Shown piece after piece: positions 1 to 11,739 of a DNA stretch of 64,000 nt. The number at the start of each line of letters is the position of its first letter. Within the stretch, counting starts at the first letter, position 1. Source of the stretch: Harmothoe impar (lineage: Eukaryota; Annelida; Polychaeta; Phyllodocida; Polynoidae); NCBI GenBank assembly GCA_947462335.1, contig OX381704.1, positions 25,753,955 to 25,817,954 on the forward strand. The letters run 5' to 3'. Below the pieces are notes generated by a model. It did no database searches and was not told the origin of the DNA. It saw only the letters and a list, made by a program, of their open reading frames with translations. The position numbers were made by a program, and so were the translations under genes.

Positions 1-243
1 CTTTTTTTTTCTTTGGCTTTGCCATATACTTATCTAACTTAATACTAAGATAAAGTGCTCATTGTAGAGCCCGTTGAGTTTTCGCGTCCTCCCTCCAGCG
101 TCGACTTTCTTTTTGGGGATAGAGCAATGTGCTGGCTTTATTTCTATCAAGAGGGGTCAAATGTAATCTACTATGCCCCCCCCCCCCATTGTTGATATAA
201 ATCCTCCCTCCCTAAGTATCTGCTCATATAGCAAATAACTCAC

Positions 244-3097
244 CTGATCGCTGCCCAGTGTGTCTATCTCTGTCTGTCCGTAGTAGCCCCGGGCCACCAT
301 GACGATGACGGGGAAGTGGTTGGTGAACTTCTCCTTGAGGTCCACAGGAGAGAACATCTCCTTGGACCACAGGACGCTCCTCTTGGTCGCCATTGGGGGG
401 ACTGTAGTGGACGACTCCACAAAGCTACTGCTGCTGCACGGTTGGACCACTATCTTCTGTTAATAAGAGACAAAGATATGCCAATGTTAGTTATACTGTT
501 ATAGTGTTAAAGTGGCATAATCACCAAGCGTGTCCCACTCACAATTCAAGTACTGTTCTGGTCTACTACACACACAGAAAAGTGAGAGTCATTGTCGCTA
601 AAACTACCTTCACCTGAGGGTCAGGCACTGCGTGACTCTCAGGTGAGGGTAGTTTTAGCGACAATGACTCTCACCTTTCTGAGGGTGTATGTGGTAAGTG
701 CGAGTGGTGAGAATGCCCCTTTAATGTAGCTAAATAAAAATGGAAACTTATATTGTACTCTTAGTTCCAATGTATTGAATTTAAGACAACACATATGTAT
801 ACATATACTCCCATAACGTATCATTGTTATAATCTCTGAAATAACTGGGATGGTAGCAAATGTTATAATTTTATCATCACACACACAGCAAAATATTCAT
901 TTCTAAACGTAACCCATCGCATTTACCTCGGTTGTCAACTTTAGGCACCACAGCTATATCCAAGGCATGAACATCATACGCCCAGGTACCGGTGTGTATA
1001 TATGAACGATAATCAAACTCTTGAATAAGATCGATGATACCATAATATCATCTATGCTTATTATTTCGTATCCCCAACCATGCCTAATCTGCTGTATCTG
1101 TTGACTGCATGGACCACACTACATATATGCTTAATAAAATATACTGTTGTCGTTTTTCTCTATTACAACCATTTGGTATGTTATATACGTGATGTATATC
1201 TATATCTGTACCATTGTCATGATTGGGCTACATTTACCAACGTGCAGCCATATGTCCGCCTAACACTATAGTTAGACTGACGTCCCAGCAGGATATAATG
1301 TAATGAGTACCTAATCAGTCAAATTTATATGACAACGACAATTGCATCAGTCCTTATCATTATTTTGATATGTGGACCCATCTTGCTAGGATAGAGGACA
1401 TGGACTGTTGAACATATTGGCATGAGTTTGACATTGTATCTAAATGTGTTTTTCTGAGAACAATACTAATGTAAAATAGACAGCACAATGAGGTGGAGAT
1501 CATTATCACGTTTGTTTTGCATTGACTATAGTTTGTATATGAGATGGATTTGTTATACATATTGATTATTTATGTATAATGCGTCCCAATAAAAACAAAA
1601 TGATTGAGATAACGAATGATGTATCCGCCTGTCAAATATGCAATATTCAACTCCCACATGGGAGCATGACCCACTATTTGGCAATACAGAATTATATAAA
1701 GACATTTTGAGAAACTATTATTTTAATGAAGTGACATTTTAAATTAGCGTCATCAATTTTGGTATTCTCAGAAGGGTATGAATTAGCATCGTCAATTTTG
1801 GTACATGTATTCTCAGAAGGGTATGGGGACATATATCTTGATAAAGTAGTTTAGGGAAACGACGTATGCAGCTACATGCTCTAATAATAATGTGTGATCT
1901 ATTACTATGTTAAATAGCTCTCCATTAGGTGGTTATGTTCCATGTTGAAGGCTGTAGTAGTAGTATTGTTACTACATTGAGTTAAGCCATCTCATGACGC
2001 CCCCTCTCTTAATGTTAGCCACCCTGCAGGTCGCCATTACCGACTAGTCTGTCTTAATGAGGACACGTGACCTCACAGGGAACATTTGGCCTTTCTTTTT
2101 CTTCTTTTTTTATCGGGGAGGGGGTGTATCTTTGTTCTGTTCACCCCCGCAGGTCGCGTGGCGGGGGAGGGGGGGAGGGAAGAACACGTTGCCACTGCCG
2201 ACACCTGTTCCATGAGTCTCTCTTTGTCTCTTTTTGTTTTTTTCATTTGTCAGAATTCCTTTGTCAAATACTCCTTTTTTTTACTCTATTTTTTATCTGT
2301 GAGGCTTTTGTTCCAGCCGATCCACATGTAGCAATCTAGCCTGAACAACTCCCCGTCCCACCTTACTACCCTATCAGGCCATTCAGACCCCCCCCCCCCC
2401 TCCACACACACACTGGTAGAACTCATACCTGGGTACTCAAAACACAGCCACAGCATATGATCTGTCACATGAAAATTTAAGCATACGACGTATTCACAAA
2501 TGGTGAATGGTGCTGGCTTAATTGAGGCATCTCCTGTAGGCTATACACAGTGAAAACAGTGTCACTAGTTGTGGAGCCAGCATAGAGTTGGGCTATACAA
2601 TGTATAAGGTAGCGGGGTGCCTCCCGTGAAGACCATTACATCATCGTATACTACTCGCAAATGGGGATTTAAAGCAGGCCTGTAAGGTTTATATAGAAAC
2701 CATACCGAATAGACAAAGGGGAGTGCTGGAACGACCAGTAACTAAATCAACAGTACCCAACCCCCCCGCCTTCTCAAACACACACGCACATCCTTTAATA
2801 CGCATTGAAGATAGTGGACACTCTAGTCTTTGTCACATATCAAGAGTGAAATAGGGGCCGAAATAGGGCATTCAGTAATATGAGTTTTATTAACTATATT
2901 TGATGGGAGTTGCCGGGAATTCCTCACTACTAATAAGAGCCTCCAGATAATGAGGCGGGATGTGGACACCTACCGGTATTACGTCACCGTAGGGACCTCT
3001 GCTACTCACAAAGTAATATTTGCCGCAGGTTGTCTTTGTCATTATTGTATCACGTGCAGTATCCTTCAAAATGGAAAACCCTGGGTATCGTAGAGCC
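244..3097 (-). CDS. Internal exons of a spliced gene, CABIT-domain-like (partial)
   Basis: Three minus-strand exons are visible. Exon 3097-2974 follows the acceptor CTACACAG and ends before GTAGGT; its open frame contains CGKYYFVSSRGPYGDVIP. Exon 1017-927 ends before GTAAAT and reads FDYRSYIHTGTWAYDVHALD. Exon 449-244 ends before GTGAGT and contains HFPVIVMVARGYYGQTEID. Phases join as 0 and then 1 if the acceptors CAAGAG (1018) and AGATAG (450) are used. A nearby AACAG at 457 is a better acceptor but breaks phase. The last exon (Ser-rich linker, then WSKEMFSPVDLKEKF and RGYYG) resembles the start of a CABIT domain, known from THEMIS and GAREM signalling adaptors; the first two could be the end of a preceding CABIT. 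Family assignment is inference. The gene continues off the left edge, and its start is unknown. Intron 1018-2973 is AT-rich with no other exon that I see. Confidence 0.5.
507..724. mobile_element. TTAA-flanked MITE (piggyBac-like ends), copy 1, carrying a nested insertion
   Basis: TTAA at 507-510 and 721-724 flank imperfect inverted ends: AGTGGCATAATCACC on the left, and AGGGGCATTCTCACC as the complement of the right end. A shorter relative lies at 7713-7810. TTAA duplication is the hallmark of piggyBac-type transposition; no transposase is present. The middle of this copy is interrupted by the palindromic element at 569-687. Confidence 0.7.
569..687. mobile_element. 119-bp near-perfect palindromic element inserted at TA
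   Basis: Two 55-base arms (569-623 and 633-687) pair with only about five mismatches around a 9-base loop. The dinucleotide TA lies on each side (567-568 and 688-689). The related sequence at 7713-7810 reads straight through the same point as ctactatgtgg, so it is the empty site. TA duplication and inverted ends fit a Tc1/mariner-type MITE. As RNA it would form a very stable hairpin. Confidence 0.75.
1742..1826. repeat. Two-copy tandem repeat of about 45 bp
   Basis: The phrase tcaattttggta followed by ttctcagaagggtatg occurs twice in succession within the long intron of the CABIT-like gene. It is a simple local duplication with no coding potential. Confidence 0.6.
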
Positions 3098-3179
3098 CTG
3101 TGTAGATATAGAGAGGAGTGCTAGCCTAGATAATGAGGATGCAGCTAGGGTTCCCTAGGAGCAGGAGGGGGTAGGGGTA

Positions 3180-3400
3180 CCCTAGGCTAGCCCTTTATGG
3201 GCTGCATACTGTTTTAATGCAGTACATTCTTTGTCGTCATTTTGCAGCCTGCATGGTGAGTCTAACCTCAGGGCTATATTCATGCACCATGTCGACCCTA
3301 CAGGAGGGTATCAACCCCATCTGATCTATATGTTATTCATGCTGAATTCATGCATCATGGCGACAAAGAGCATAATGCACTGAAGCACCATGCGGCTAGG
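3180..3400. repeat. Degenerate copy of the TTAACCCTTTAAGGGC-ended MITE family
   Basis: The segment holds the family's order of motifs: ccctttatgggctgca at the start, tattcatgcaccatg and ggtatcaacccc in the middle, and gacaaagagcataatgcact near the end. The best copy is at 8624-8840. The ends are too decayed to define a target duplication. Confidence 0.5.
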
Positions 3401-3580
3401 AGTAGGAGGAGGAGTGTGCCGGGTGCCTTATACCAGTGCACGGTGCAGCAGCGTGCAGCATGTGGCAGGCAGCATGTGCTTTGTCTCATGCCCCTCACTG
3501 CACTACAAAAACACACACCACCTACGGAGCAGCTACCCGGCCCTACACCACCCGTCTTTGTTATTCCTCCTGCACCACCC

Positions 3581-3925
3581 AACCAGAAACTAATCCTGGG
3601 GGTTTGGTGCAGGAGGACATAGAACAGGTTGACGCTTTAAACCCATGATATGGTTGTTAACAGTTCAAATATGTTGTCAATGAGCATTATACTAACAGTT
3701 TTCTAAGATCTAGCATTGACCTACATCTACGTGCTATAGTAATGATCCAAACAATGCCAGCCAGAAATTAATCTTTGGGTTTTGGTGCACGATATAGAAC
3801 AGGATGACACTTTAAACCCATGATATAGCTGTTAAAATTCCAAATATGTTGTGAATGAACATTATACTAGCAGTTTTCTAAGATCTAGCATCTATGTGTT
3901 ATTATGGTAATGATCCAATCAATTC
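3581..3925. repeat. Tandem duplication of about 170 bp
   Basis: Two adjacent diverged copies each run from ccagaaa(c/t)taatc through the shared ttttctaagatctagcat to taatgatccaa. The first copy begins about 3587 and the second about 3761. They differ by scattered substitutions and small gaps. No gene is seen. Confidence 0.6.
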
Positions 3926-4479
3926 CAGCCAGGATATTCATACCGATATAAATCGAATTTCACAATTATTGGTAATTCCCTTTGTGGGCTCTGACTCGCT
4001 ACCCCTGGTTACGCCGGTATGAATGGACGCCGTGCCATTGTCAAAAATCCTTAATTATCTTACGAAAAATTAAATATGTGCATGTTCTTCAAACCGGCCC
4101 CAGGGGCCTGGTTGAAATAAATCTAGGACACGTAAAATCCAACCCCGTTATAACATTTAAATGGCACACAACGTGTGGATGACTATGGTATAGTAGTGGG
4201 CAGTACAGACAAAGAGACACAGGTTAGAATTGGATCCCAATATGAGAAGTAGTATTGGTGCTGATTATTATGTCATGTTGGACTCACCTCGCTCTGTGCC
4301 TGGACCATCCAGCACCGCTCCCACCCCTCACTGTAAACAATGGGTGTGCGTCCCCATAGTGATCTCACAACCCTCTCTCAGTCTCAGCAACAGGGATAGA
4401 TCCTCCAGGATAACTCACAAAGCTCCTCCAGTACCAGGGACTGTAGGGTGGGGTATAGCCTATAAAGTGTTGTGGTCCC

Positions 4480-4766
4480 CTGGAGTTGATATGGACGACT
4501 GACGGTGGTGGGGTGAGTGGATCGGGGGTACTGCTCCTTCTAGTACTACTCCCACCCCCTGTGTGTGTCTGTGTGTGTGTGAGTGAATGAGGGGACAATG
4601 AGTGGTGCAGCGCACACGGCACAGGATGCTGCATGTGCCCAGCCCCCCCTCCCCCTCCTCCTCCTCCTCCCCCGCGGCCCGGGTTCCTCCCCACCCCACA
4701 GCATGCAGCGCCCAGCCCCCATCTAGGGTCGCGGCTGGAGCAGGCGGTGGGTGTGACATCAGCATG

Positions 4767-4799
<33 letters not shown>

Positions 4800-5271
4800 A
4801 GGGTGGGGCTGCACGTGCAGGTTACTGCATGCTGGTTACACCACCTGGTGTCTCAGCATCAGGAGGAGCCTGCTCCATGTGCTGATGAGTTCATGTACTC
4901 CCAGTTACTCCAGCACCTTCACACACGTCACATGTGGGTGAGGGAGCATCTCTCTATCCCTATCTCATCTGTCTCATCTGTCTCTCCGTCTGTCATTATG
5001 TGTATGTCTGTCTCTATCCCTCTGTCTCTCTGTGTATCCCTCTCTAATTGTCTCGTTCTGTCTATCTCTGTCTGTGTCTCTCATCTGTATGTTTGTCTCT
5101 GTTTGTCTGTCTCTGTCTGTCTACCTGTCTCTGTCTCTGTCTCGTTTGGTCCCTGTCGGTCTTGTTCTTGGTGAGGGAGCTATATCTCTTTCTCTATCTC
5201 TGAGTCCGATATATCTCTGTCTCTCTGTCTCTTTCTCTCTGTCTCTCTGTCTCTCTGTCTCTCTGTCTCTC

Positions 5272-5323
<52 letters not shown>

Positions 5324-5360
5324 ACTCTTGCTCTCTCTACGTCCCTCTTTGTATATCCCT
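4480..5360. repeat. Low-complexity block: G/C runs, (GCT)n and long (TCTC)n microsatellite
   Basis: The block contains pyrimidine-rich clusters at 4640-4670, ten or so GCT/CTG triplets at 4769-4800, and a CTCTGTCTCT-type microsatellite from about 4950 that becomes a nearly pure (TC)n at 5262-5328. Long open frames here in several phases come from this simple sequence and I do not treat them as genes. Just to the left, a minus-strand TTTACAG acceptor (4331) and GTGAGT donor (4287) bracket a 43-base segment that could be a small exon, without further support. Confidence 0.8.
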
Positions 5361-5424
5361 ATAGCCATGTCTCTCTGTACCAGTGCCTGTCCTATAGCGA
5401 TGACTCGGTTTTCTCCGTATGGGC

Positions 5425-5550
5425 GGCCATGTTAGTTCTGTGCTCGCAATCTATCGTGAGACTTAGGCAGTGACCAGACAGTCACAGACCATAGCTTCCG
5501 GGGAACAGGCTACAATACGAGAGCAGAACCAAGGTCTCACGAGATTGCTT
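5425..5550. repeat. Short inverted repeat with CGCAATCTATCGTGAGAC ends
   Basis: The sequence cgcaatctatcgtgagac near the start is matched in inverse by ggtctcacgagattgc at 5531-5546. Related fragments occur at 55047-55066 (gcaatctatcgcgagatatt) and beside gaactaacatg motifs at 12714 and 26520. It is probably a dispersed MITE relic. Confidence 0.4.
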
Positions 5551-5791
5551 GTGTCTGTGTACAGAGAGTGGCTGCGGGAACAAGTCCGCACCAGTTAGAG
5601 AGATATATGTTTATGTGTGCCTGTCTCGGGCTATGTATCTCTCTTGCCTGTTGCCTAATGTAACAACTGACCATTACATTTTAGATATTCGCGTCTCTAA
5701 ATCTAACTCGTCTCGGGTTGGATCAATTAATTGTCTGCACTAGCAGCAGTGACATGCAATATGTGCATCAATCAGATCCGTTTACACTTAC

Positions 5792-5836
5792 TGGTATACA
5801 AAGATGACGGAGCCTTCACATTTACAATGAGCCCAC
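5792..5836 (-). CDS. Candidate 45-base exon upstream of the CABIT-like exons
   Basis: A strong minus-strand donor (CCA followed by GTAAGT) ends an open segment reading WAHCKCEGSVIFVY, after the weak acceptor AACATAG. Its phase (one base in, two bases out) fits exactly the one-base start of the exon at 3097, forming CA|G. The match could be chance because the exon is short and the acceptor has almost no pyrimidine tract. Confidence 0.27.
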
Positions 5837-7098
5837 CTATGTTTTATAGCAGAACAAGCAAACACCATCTAGAATAATTAATCAGATAAAAAAAAAGAGG
5901 TATATCACTGTGATTTCTTTTTTCTTTTTTAAATTTAAGATGTACAGAATGTACATTTGCGCCTACACATTACCCTTTCATCCAAGTATATATCATTGTG
6001 GACGTTATAAAAACGATAATTGAGATCATTCGCGCGCCGTATGTCTAAGGAGAAAAAATTCATTTGCACATGTCTTCAGACAAAAAACCACGCTCAAACC
6101 ACTGTGTTTTGGGACACATGTGGTTGTGACTGGGCTGGGTAGCAGCTGTAGCCTGTTAGGGTGTCAGGGGTGTCAGGGGTGACGGGGGTGACGGGGTTCA
6201 CGCAGAGGACGCCCGTCTAGGTTAGCAGCTACACAGTAGTACATATGGGGACGTCACAACCCGACATGGGCCACCACAACCCTACTAGAGCTAACCCACT
6301 GTATTATATAGTCTATGTTTTATGGCCAAGGCATCTAGAGAAAATTGTCACTAGTGTGGACTAACCCTTGTTGTAGGCCTACTACTTCACACTTAATCGA
6401 AAGTCACTTGGTTCCTGTATCTGTCATTGTGTTTGATTAATAGAGAAAGTGTTGGTGGAAGAATACAATATGATTATAATAGGCTAATTATAAATACATC
6501 AACCGCATGTATACATATCACTTGGGCCTACAGTAAACAAATAAAGTTATCCTGAATTCAATTGCCTCAGTGTGTCAGATGACGGTTGTCTTGTTATATT
6601 ATTGTGTAGGGTCCCTCCTTCCCAGTAACACTATCCCACACTACCATAGATGGGAATATACACCATTTAATGAACATTGATTTGATATAAAGAATCCACT
6701 TTCTTCGTTCATTTGGTTGTGGAAAACCTGTCGTGCGATACCACCGCATAATCGGTCACGGATGGTCACGCGTGATCACGCACCGTCACGCATGGTTGCG
6801 TCACACAAAGGAAGAATCAGAGAGCAGGGGGTGAGTCTGGTTCCGACAGATGTGAGGGACCTCGGAGGGTGGTCGCCAATTGGTGCCTGGTGTTTCCTAG
6901 GCACCTATTTGGAATACTTAAGTATACATGATTTAAATTTTCAAGTCTGAAAAATGCTATGGTGTGTGTGTGTGGGGGGAGAGACTTAAGGGGGAGGAGA
7001 CTTAAGGGGGGGGGGGGATCAGATGATATGGAATCCAACGGATGAACTCCACTCCCCTCGCCCCTCGCCCTCACGCATGTATAGGGCATTAGCAAGAT

Positions 7099-7690
7099 GA
7101 TCAGTGGATAGCGCCATTCCCACTGGTAACAATCATAACCCTTTGCTCTGCAAGGACCAGCTCAGCCAAATCTCGTGGCCGAGATTAGGGTACAGGCAGG
7201 GTGCAGGTATTGTGAATAGGGCATACCTGGACACTCCTAATGTCACCTGTGTCCAGTATAGTGTAATGGTTAGCACTGTGGACACATGATGCAGAGTACC
7301 TGAGTTCAAATCTCTTCCAGGCAATGCCTGGTAATCATATTCATAAGTAAAGCAATTTTGGAAACAGAATACATTATTCACAATACTAAAGAAAATTTAG
7401 AAACATGTATTTAAAGGACACAGTGTTATTTGGCCTGGTAGGGATTTGAACTTGGGCTCCCAGCATTATGAGTCCACAGTGCTAACCACTACACTATACT
7501 GGACACAGGTGACATTAGGAGTGTCCAGGTATGCCCTATTCACAATACCTGCACCCTGCCTGTACCCTAATCTCGGCCACGAGATTTGGCTGAGCTGGTC
7601 CTTGCAGAGCAAAGGGTTATGATTGTTACCAGTGGTCCAAAAGGTGGAGCCACTGTATCTCGCTAATGCGGAATACACGCCTGTTATAAA
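7099..7690. repeat. Head-to-head pair of tRNA-derived SINEs forming a large palindrome
   Basis: A plus-strand unit (7115-7335) and its minus-strand mirror (7432-7650) share about 160 nearly identical bases. Each carries Pol III promoter-like boxes: box A tagtgtagtggttagcac and box B gttcaaatccctac. The tRNA-like part of the minus copy has CAT in the anticodon position (gactcataat), so it resembles a tRNA-Met. A second element of the same design lies at 29389-30436. No intact tRNA cloverleaf is preserved, so I do not call a tRNA gene. Confidence 0.65.
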
Positions 7691-7712
7691 GGGATTTTAC
7701 CATCGTCGCTCA

Positions 7713-7810
7713 TTAAAGTGGCATACTCACCGAGCGAATCCCAATGACAATTCTAGTACTGTTCTAGTCTACTATGTGGTTAAGTGCGAGTGGTGAGACT
7801 GCCCCTTTAA
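7713..7810. mobile_element. TTAA-flanked MITE, copy 2 (uninterrupted)
   Basis: TTAA occurs at both edges, with inverted ends AGTGGCATACTCACC and AGGGGCAGTCTCACC (complement of the right end). It matches 507-724 along its length except that it lacks the 119-bp palindrome, so it serves as the empty-site control for that insertion. Confidence 0.7.
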
Positions 7811-8623
7811 ATTACAGACTTCAATTCAATTTAGAATTTCAAATATTAATTGATATTATAATGAGTAGGGCCTCTACGACGATCTATGACGATCTACGAC
7901 GACGAAAACGGTACCGACCTCGCCACTCCGGCACCCATAACTTCCCTTAGGGAGTGCGTCATGCTCTACGAATTACACAACTAATCGATTATATTAATAT
8001 CTACCCACAGTGTAAATTGGACTCTCAACTCTATGTGGTTCCTGAGATATTCGTCAATATGTATTTTTAGATTAGCCTATTCTGGGATTTTGGGGCACCT
8101 TGTTCACTATCTTGAAATAGGATGCACAATTGCATTTTGGGAATGAACAAGTATACAAAGTATCCAATCAAATTGCCTCTTCATAAACATACCAATCTTG
8201 ATGAGCACAGGGCTTTTTAGGCAGATTTACAAAGATTACACAAGATTCAAGAAATAAGAGAAGACTCCATTACCCAAAGGTTTGTATATACCCTAGCATG
8301 ACGCTGTACCTATCTTTCCGATGGCATTCTTGTATGAATTATTTAGCTTAGTTAGAAACTGTGATAGTATTTGTACATTTGTACCTGTATTAATCCTGAA
8401 TATATTTACTTCCATTCAACTTGAATTACTGTTGTCATCCTTTATTCACATTCCTACATACTAGTTGCCCATTATCACTACAATATTGTCTATGCACGCC
8501 GATAGTTGATTTCCCATATCAAATTGGAAATGATCATTATTGTGTGAGAGTATTATCAAAGAGGAGATGGTTTGGTTCATAGTACTTGAAAAATAAATAT
8601 GTAAATAAACGATATACCGGTTA

Positions 8624-8840
8624 TTAACCCTTTAAGGGCCGCATGGTGCTTTAATGGGCCACATCTATGCGCATTGGTCATGCGGACCCTTAGGGGGTTA
8701 TCAACCCCGTAGTATCGGCATGGTACTTGAATGCAGCTTTGTATGATAAATCACTCGCCAGGGCTCTATTCATGCATGATTATGACAAAGAGCACAATGC
8801 ACTAAAACATTAATGTAGCATGTGGCCCCTAAAGGGCTAA
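8624..8840. mobile_element. MITE with TTAACCCTTTAAGGGC-type inverted ends
   Basis: The left end TTAACCCTTTAAGGGCCGC is mirrored on the right by TTAGCCCTTTAGGGGCCAC (as complement). The inside contains gttatcaaccccgta and gacaaagagcacaatgcact. Related but more decayed copies are at 3180-3400, 14655-14725 (right half), 45585-45870 and 60404-60545. Superfamily is uncertain; a TTAA target is possible. Confidence 0.6.
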
Positions 8841-8905
8841 CCAACATACGGACTAATTACAGACGCAGGTGAATCTAGGTCCATAATCTCGTATTTCGTG
8901 CTCAC

Positions 8906-8941
8906 CTGTATGCGTCAAATGCTTCACCGAACATCGGCATT
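8906..8941 (-). CDS. Candidate short first coding exon (MPMFGEAFDAY) on the minus strand
   Basis: After the acceptor CACCCCCAG the segment reads an ATG at 8940 and the peptide MPMFGEAFDAY, and ends before GTGAGC leaving two bases (AG). That phase joins the one-base start of the candidate exon at 5836. It may be the start of the CABIT-like gene. Support is only splice signals and phase; no family match is known to me. Confidence 0.27.
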
Positions 8942-10290
8942 CTGGGGGTGGTCTAGGGGCCTAACCTGCTCTCAGCCCTAAAGCTGCGGAAATACCACCA
9001 GTATAATGAAGTGAGGGGATGGGGGTGGAAACATGATATTGGCATACATGCGATTAATAGTACATTGCAATGTAGATACGTAGGCAGTATTCACTCAATG
9101 CCTTCTGCGCAGTTAGAAGTAAAATGTAGCTGAGAGTGACTGAGTATGTACATGGGGCAGTTGGTCTACAGTATAAAATGGCGTATTTTAGGTTTCACAA
9201 TTTACAGTGGGGGTAGCCGGGAGTATTGTGTGGGTGTCAGATATTTGACGAATTTCAATGTCGGTTATTACCAATATGCCTGTAATTCGTATCAGCAGAA
9301 CTTTATTGATGAAGCCTGATTCATGATCGCGTGTACCGTAGATCATGATCAGATGGCATCTCTCTACTTGCTATACACCATGAGCACACACACCCACCCC
9401 ACCCCACCCCACCCCACCCCCCCCCCCCCCACACATGCTCCTGGGAAATTTCCGCAGTAGTTGATCTGAATGAGTTATAGGTCGAGATACCATTCTTAAC
9501 ATGATAACATTGAGCCCCACCCCGACACCCACACCCACTTGCACCCACTGCGAGGCATGTCGCCCCGTCACCTAGCGGGGGCGGGGCAGCCAACCCATCT
9601 TGATAGTGGTGGAATTTCAACCCATGTCCATCTGCAGTCACTCTTCAATCATAAATCCATCCACTTGTCACACCCCACGTAATGGGACAGGCTATCTGTT
9701 AGGAGAGTGTCCATCGGCATACAATGGCATCCCAGAGAGCTGACACCTCCCCCACCCCAACCCCTGTTATTTCCACCCCACCCCCCCCCCCCCCACCCCA
9801 ACCCCCCGCCGAGCCCCCAATCAGTCCCCTCCCCATGTTACCAATATGACATGATAATGTGACCCTGAACATTTTCTGGAGCAGATCAAAATTAAGGAAG
9901 AAAAAGACAAAGGTATGCGCATATAGATTGCTCAATTTTCACACATTTATCATGTGTTTGTAATTAAATCTGGCGGTCACGTGTTGGGAATTAAGCACTG
10001 CACGTCCAACCCCAAGCTCTGCGGCAGTGCCCAAGTTGCCATAGTGACTCAGTGGCATGAGATCAGGCTATTGCATCCTGCCTGCCTAAAGTCTTGCACC
10101 ACGAGAAGCAATGCCACCTCTTACACTTCAACCCAAAAATACAAAACCCGACACTACAACGATAACATCAATGGGTTACTGAAATTGGTTCTGGTAAAAT
10201 ATTCTTGTAAATAATTGGCTTGGAGAGCATTTGTTTCCATTTTTGCTTATGATATCTTATTGGCGGTCCTCGTAAAGTCTGTGGGTTTAC

Positions 10291-10430
10291 CTTGTGTATT
10301 TCTGCGTTGTACAGTAGGCGTGGCATGCCTGGATCCGTTAGTTCCCGGGCCTGGAGGGAGGGGGCGCTGCTGCAGCAGTGATCGATAGTGGCGGGTGACG
10401 TCAGCTCTCAGAAGAACTTAGTTGTTGTGT
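10291..10430 (-). promoter_or_regulatory. GC-rich promoter-like block with a CRE and possible first exon
   Basis: A local GC-rich island interrupts AT-rich sequence. It contains the palindrome TGACGTCA (10397-10404, CREB/ATF site consensus). About 70 bases downstream on the minus strand is an ATG (10326) followed by twelve codons and the donor AAG|GTAAAC. This could be the first exon of the minus-strand gene to its left, but its phase does not join the candidate exon at 8941. Confidence 0.3.
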
Positions 10431-11095
10431 TTTTTTTATTATCATTTCAGTTTTTGTTATTCCGTCAGCCCTATTTTGAGGGTAAAATATTCACGCGCTG
10501 ATGATCAAATAACAGCCACTGTGAGATTCATGTAATGTGGTTTATGCTTGCATCAGCCAGGTTAGGCTTTAAATATCTAAATCATGTTATGATGCTCGGT
10601 CTGTAAACTGGGATTAATTAACAACAGGTGCTCTGTGATGGGCATTAAGCTAAGGGTTTGCATTAAGAAATTATTGGTTCCAATTATATTTGTGCTAAAA
10701 CAACATTCCAAACCGTAATTAAGATTTAATTAGATGTATTGGTTGATTGGTTCTAGCCTGGATTGAATGACATGCAATATGTATTTGATACGATATACAA
10801 GAGAATGCAGTGAGGTCATACCCAAATGAAAATTAAGTTGGACTATATGAAGTATATAATTATACAAACCGGGGGCACATTTGCAGCAGAGTCCAACATT
10901 CCAGGACTATGCTGAAAGTCTGCCAATGCGGACTCCATTTCCAGAGTCTAGCAACACTGCCAGGTCTGGAAAAGAGAGTCCAGAATCTAGCATTGCCAGA
11001 CTCTGGAAGGAGACTCTCTTTGAAATTTCTGACATTTTTAATTTAGTGGCAATTAATTTCTCTCTGTGTTAATCTTTTAATTGGTGTCGGAGGTT

Positions 11096-11377
11096 ATGAC
11101 GCTATAGTTGGTGTGATCTTCATGCATGGACTGCTATCAGCTAGTAGTCCTAGGGCGTGCTCATGCTTGTTTATATATGTGTTTTTTCCCTTTTTTCAAA
11201 ATTTGGCAGGTTAATTTACTACTGAACTGTGAATCTGTGAAGGACAAATAATTTCCTACCGGTTGGGCCCCTATCAAAAAGGAAAAAGGGGAAAAAAACA
11301 CATACACAAGCATGAGCACGCCCTAGGACTAGCTGATAGCAGTCCATGCATGAAGATCACACCAACTATAGCGTCAT
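11096..11377. mobile_element. Foldback element with arms of about 95 bp
   Basis: The left arm begins ATGACGCTATAGTTGGTGTG and continues through cctagggcgtgctcatgctt; the right arm (11283-11377) is its complement with one 3-base gap and a few differences. The spacer is about 85 bases. I see no clear target duplication. It codes for nothing. Confidence 0.75.
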
Positions 11378-11384
11378 GAATTCC

Positions 11385-11505
11385 AGTCAACTCGCCCACT
11401 CACTAAGTCGTCCACTACCAACTCGCCCACTCACCAACTCGCCCACTACCAACTCGCCCACCTACCAACTCGCCCACCTACCAACTCGCCCACCATACTA
11501 GAATC
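11385..11505. repeat. Minisatellite, unit near CCAACTCGCCCAC
   Basis: Several 13-17 base units of the form accaactcgcccac(c/t) follow the foldback element. The complementary motif forms a second array at 11740-11915, so the two arrays are mutually inverted about 230 bases apart. Confidence 0.7.
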
Positions 11506-11739
11506 CTAAATGTGTATCAATTAGTCAAAATTATTTTTCAATTATTTGAGACGTGTTCTATGTATTATGGTAGTATGTAATTTCAGGGTGATGTGGGCTG
11601 GCCCCACAAATATTTTGAAAATATTGAATTAAATTGGAGCATATTGAGTAATAGTATGGAGGGATAAGGCAAGGATGGTAAGAAGAAAAGTAGCAAGAGC
11701 TTTGGACACTAGAAGGTGCCTCAAAACAGTGAGCGACTT

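Noticed and set aside
4365..5174. Long open frames on both strands with poly-Ala, poly-Gly, poly-Cys or poly-Ser stretches
   Set aside because: They are translations of (GCT)n, G/C runs and (TC)n microsatellite; overlapping frames on both strands are equally long, which real coding sequence would not give.
7249..7330. tRNA genes at 7.3, 7.45, 27.2, 29.6 and 30.3 kb
   Set aside because: Box A and box B are recognisable, but the anticodon and acceptor stems do not pair fully and the copies sit in repeats, so they are SINE heads, not functional tRNAs.
7104..7678. Open frames sharing NNHNPLLCKDQLSQISWPRL at 7.1, 7.6 and 29.5 kb
   Set aside because: The same peptide appears in both orientations because it translates the mirrored SINE repeats; no start or codon logic supports a protein.
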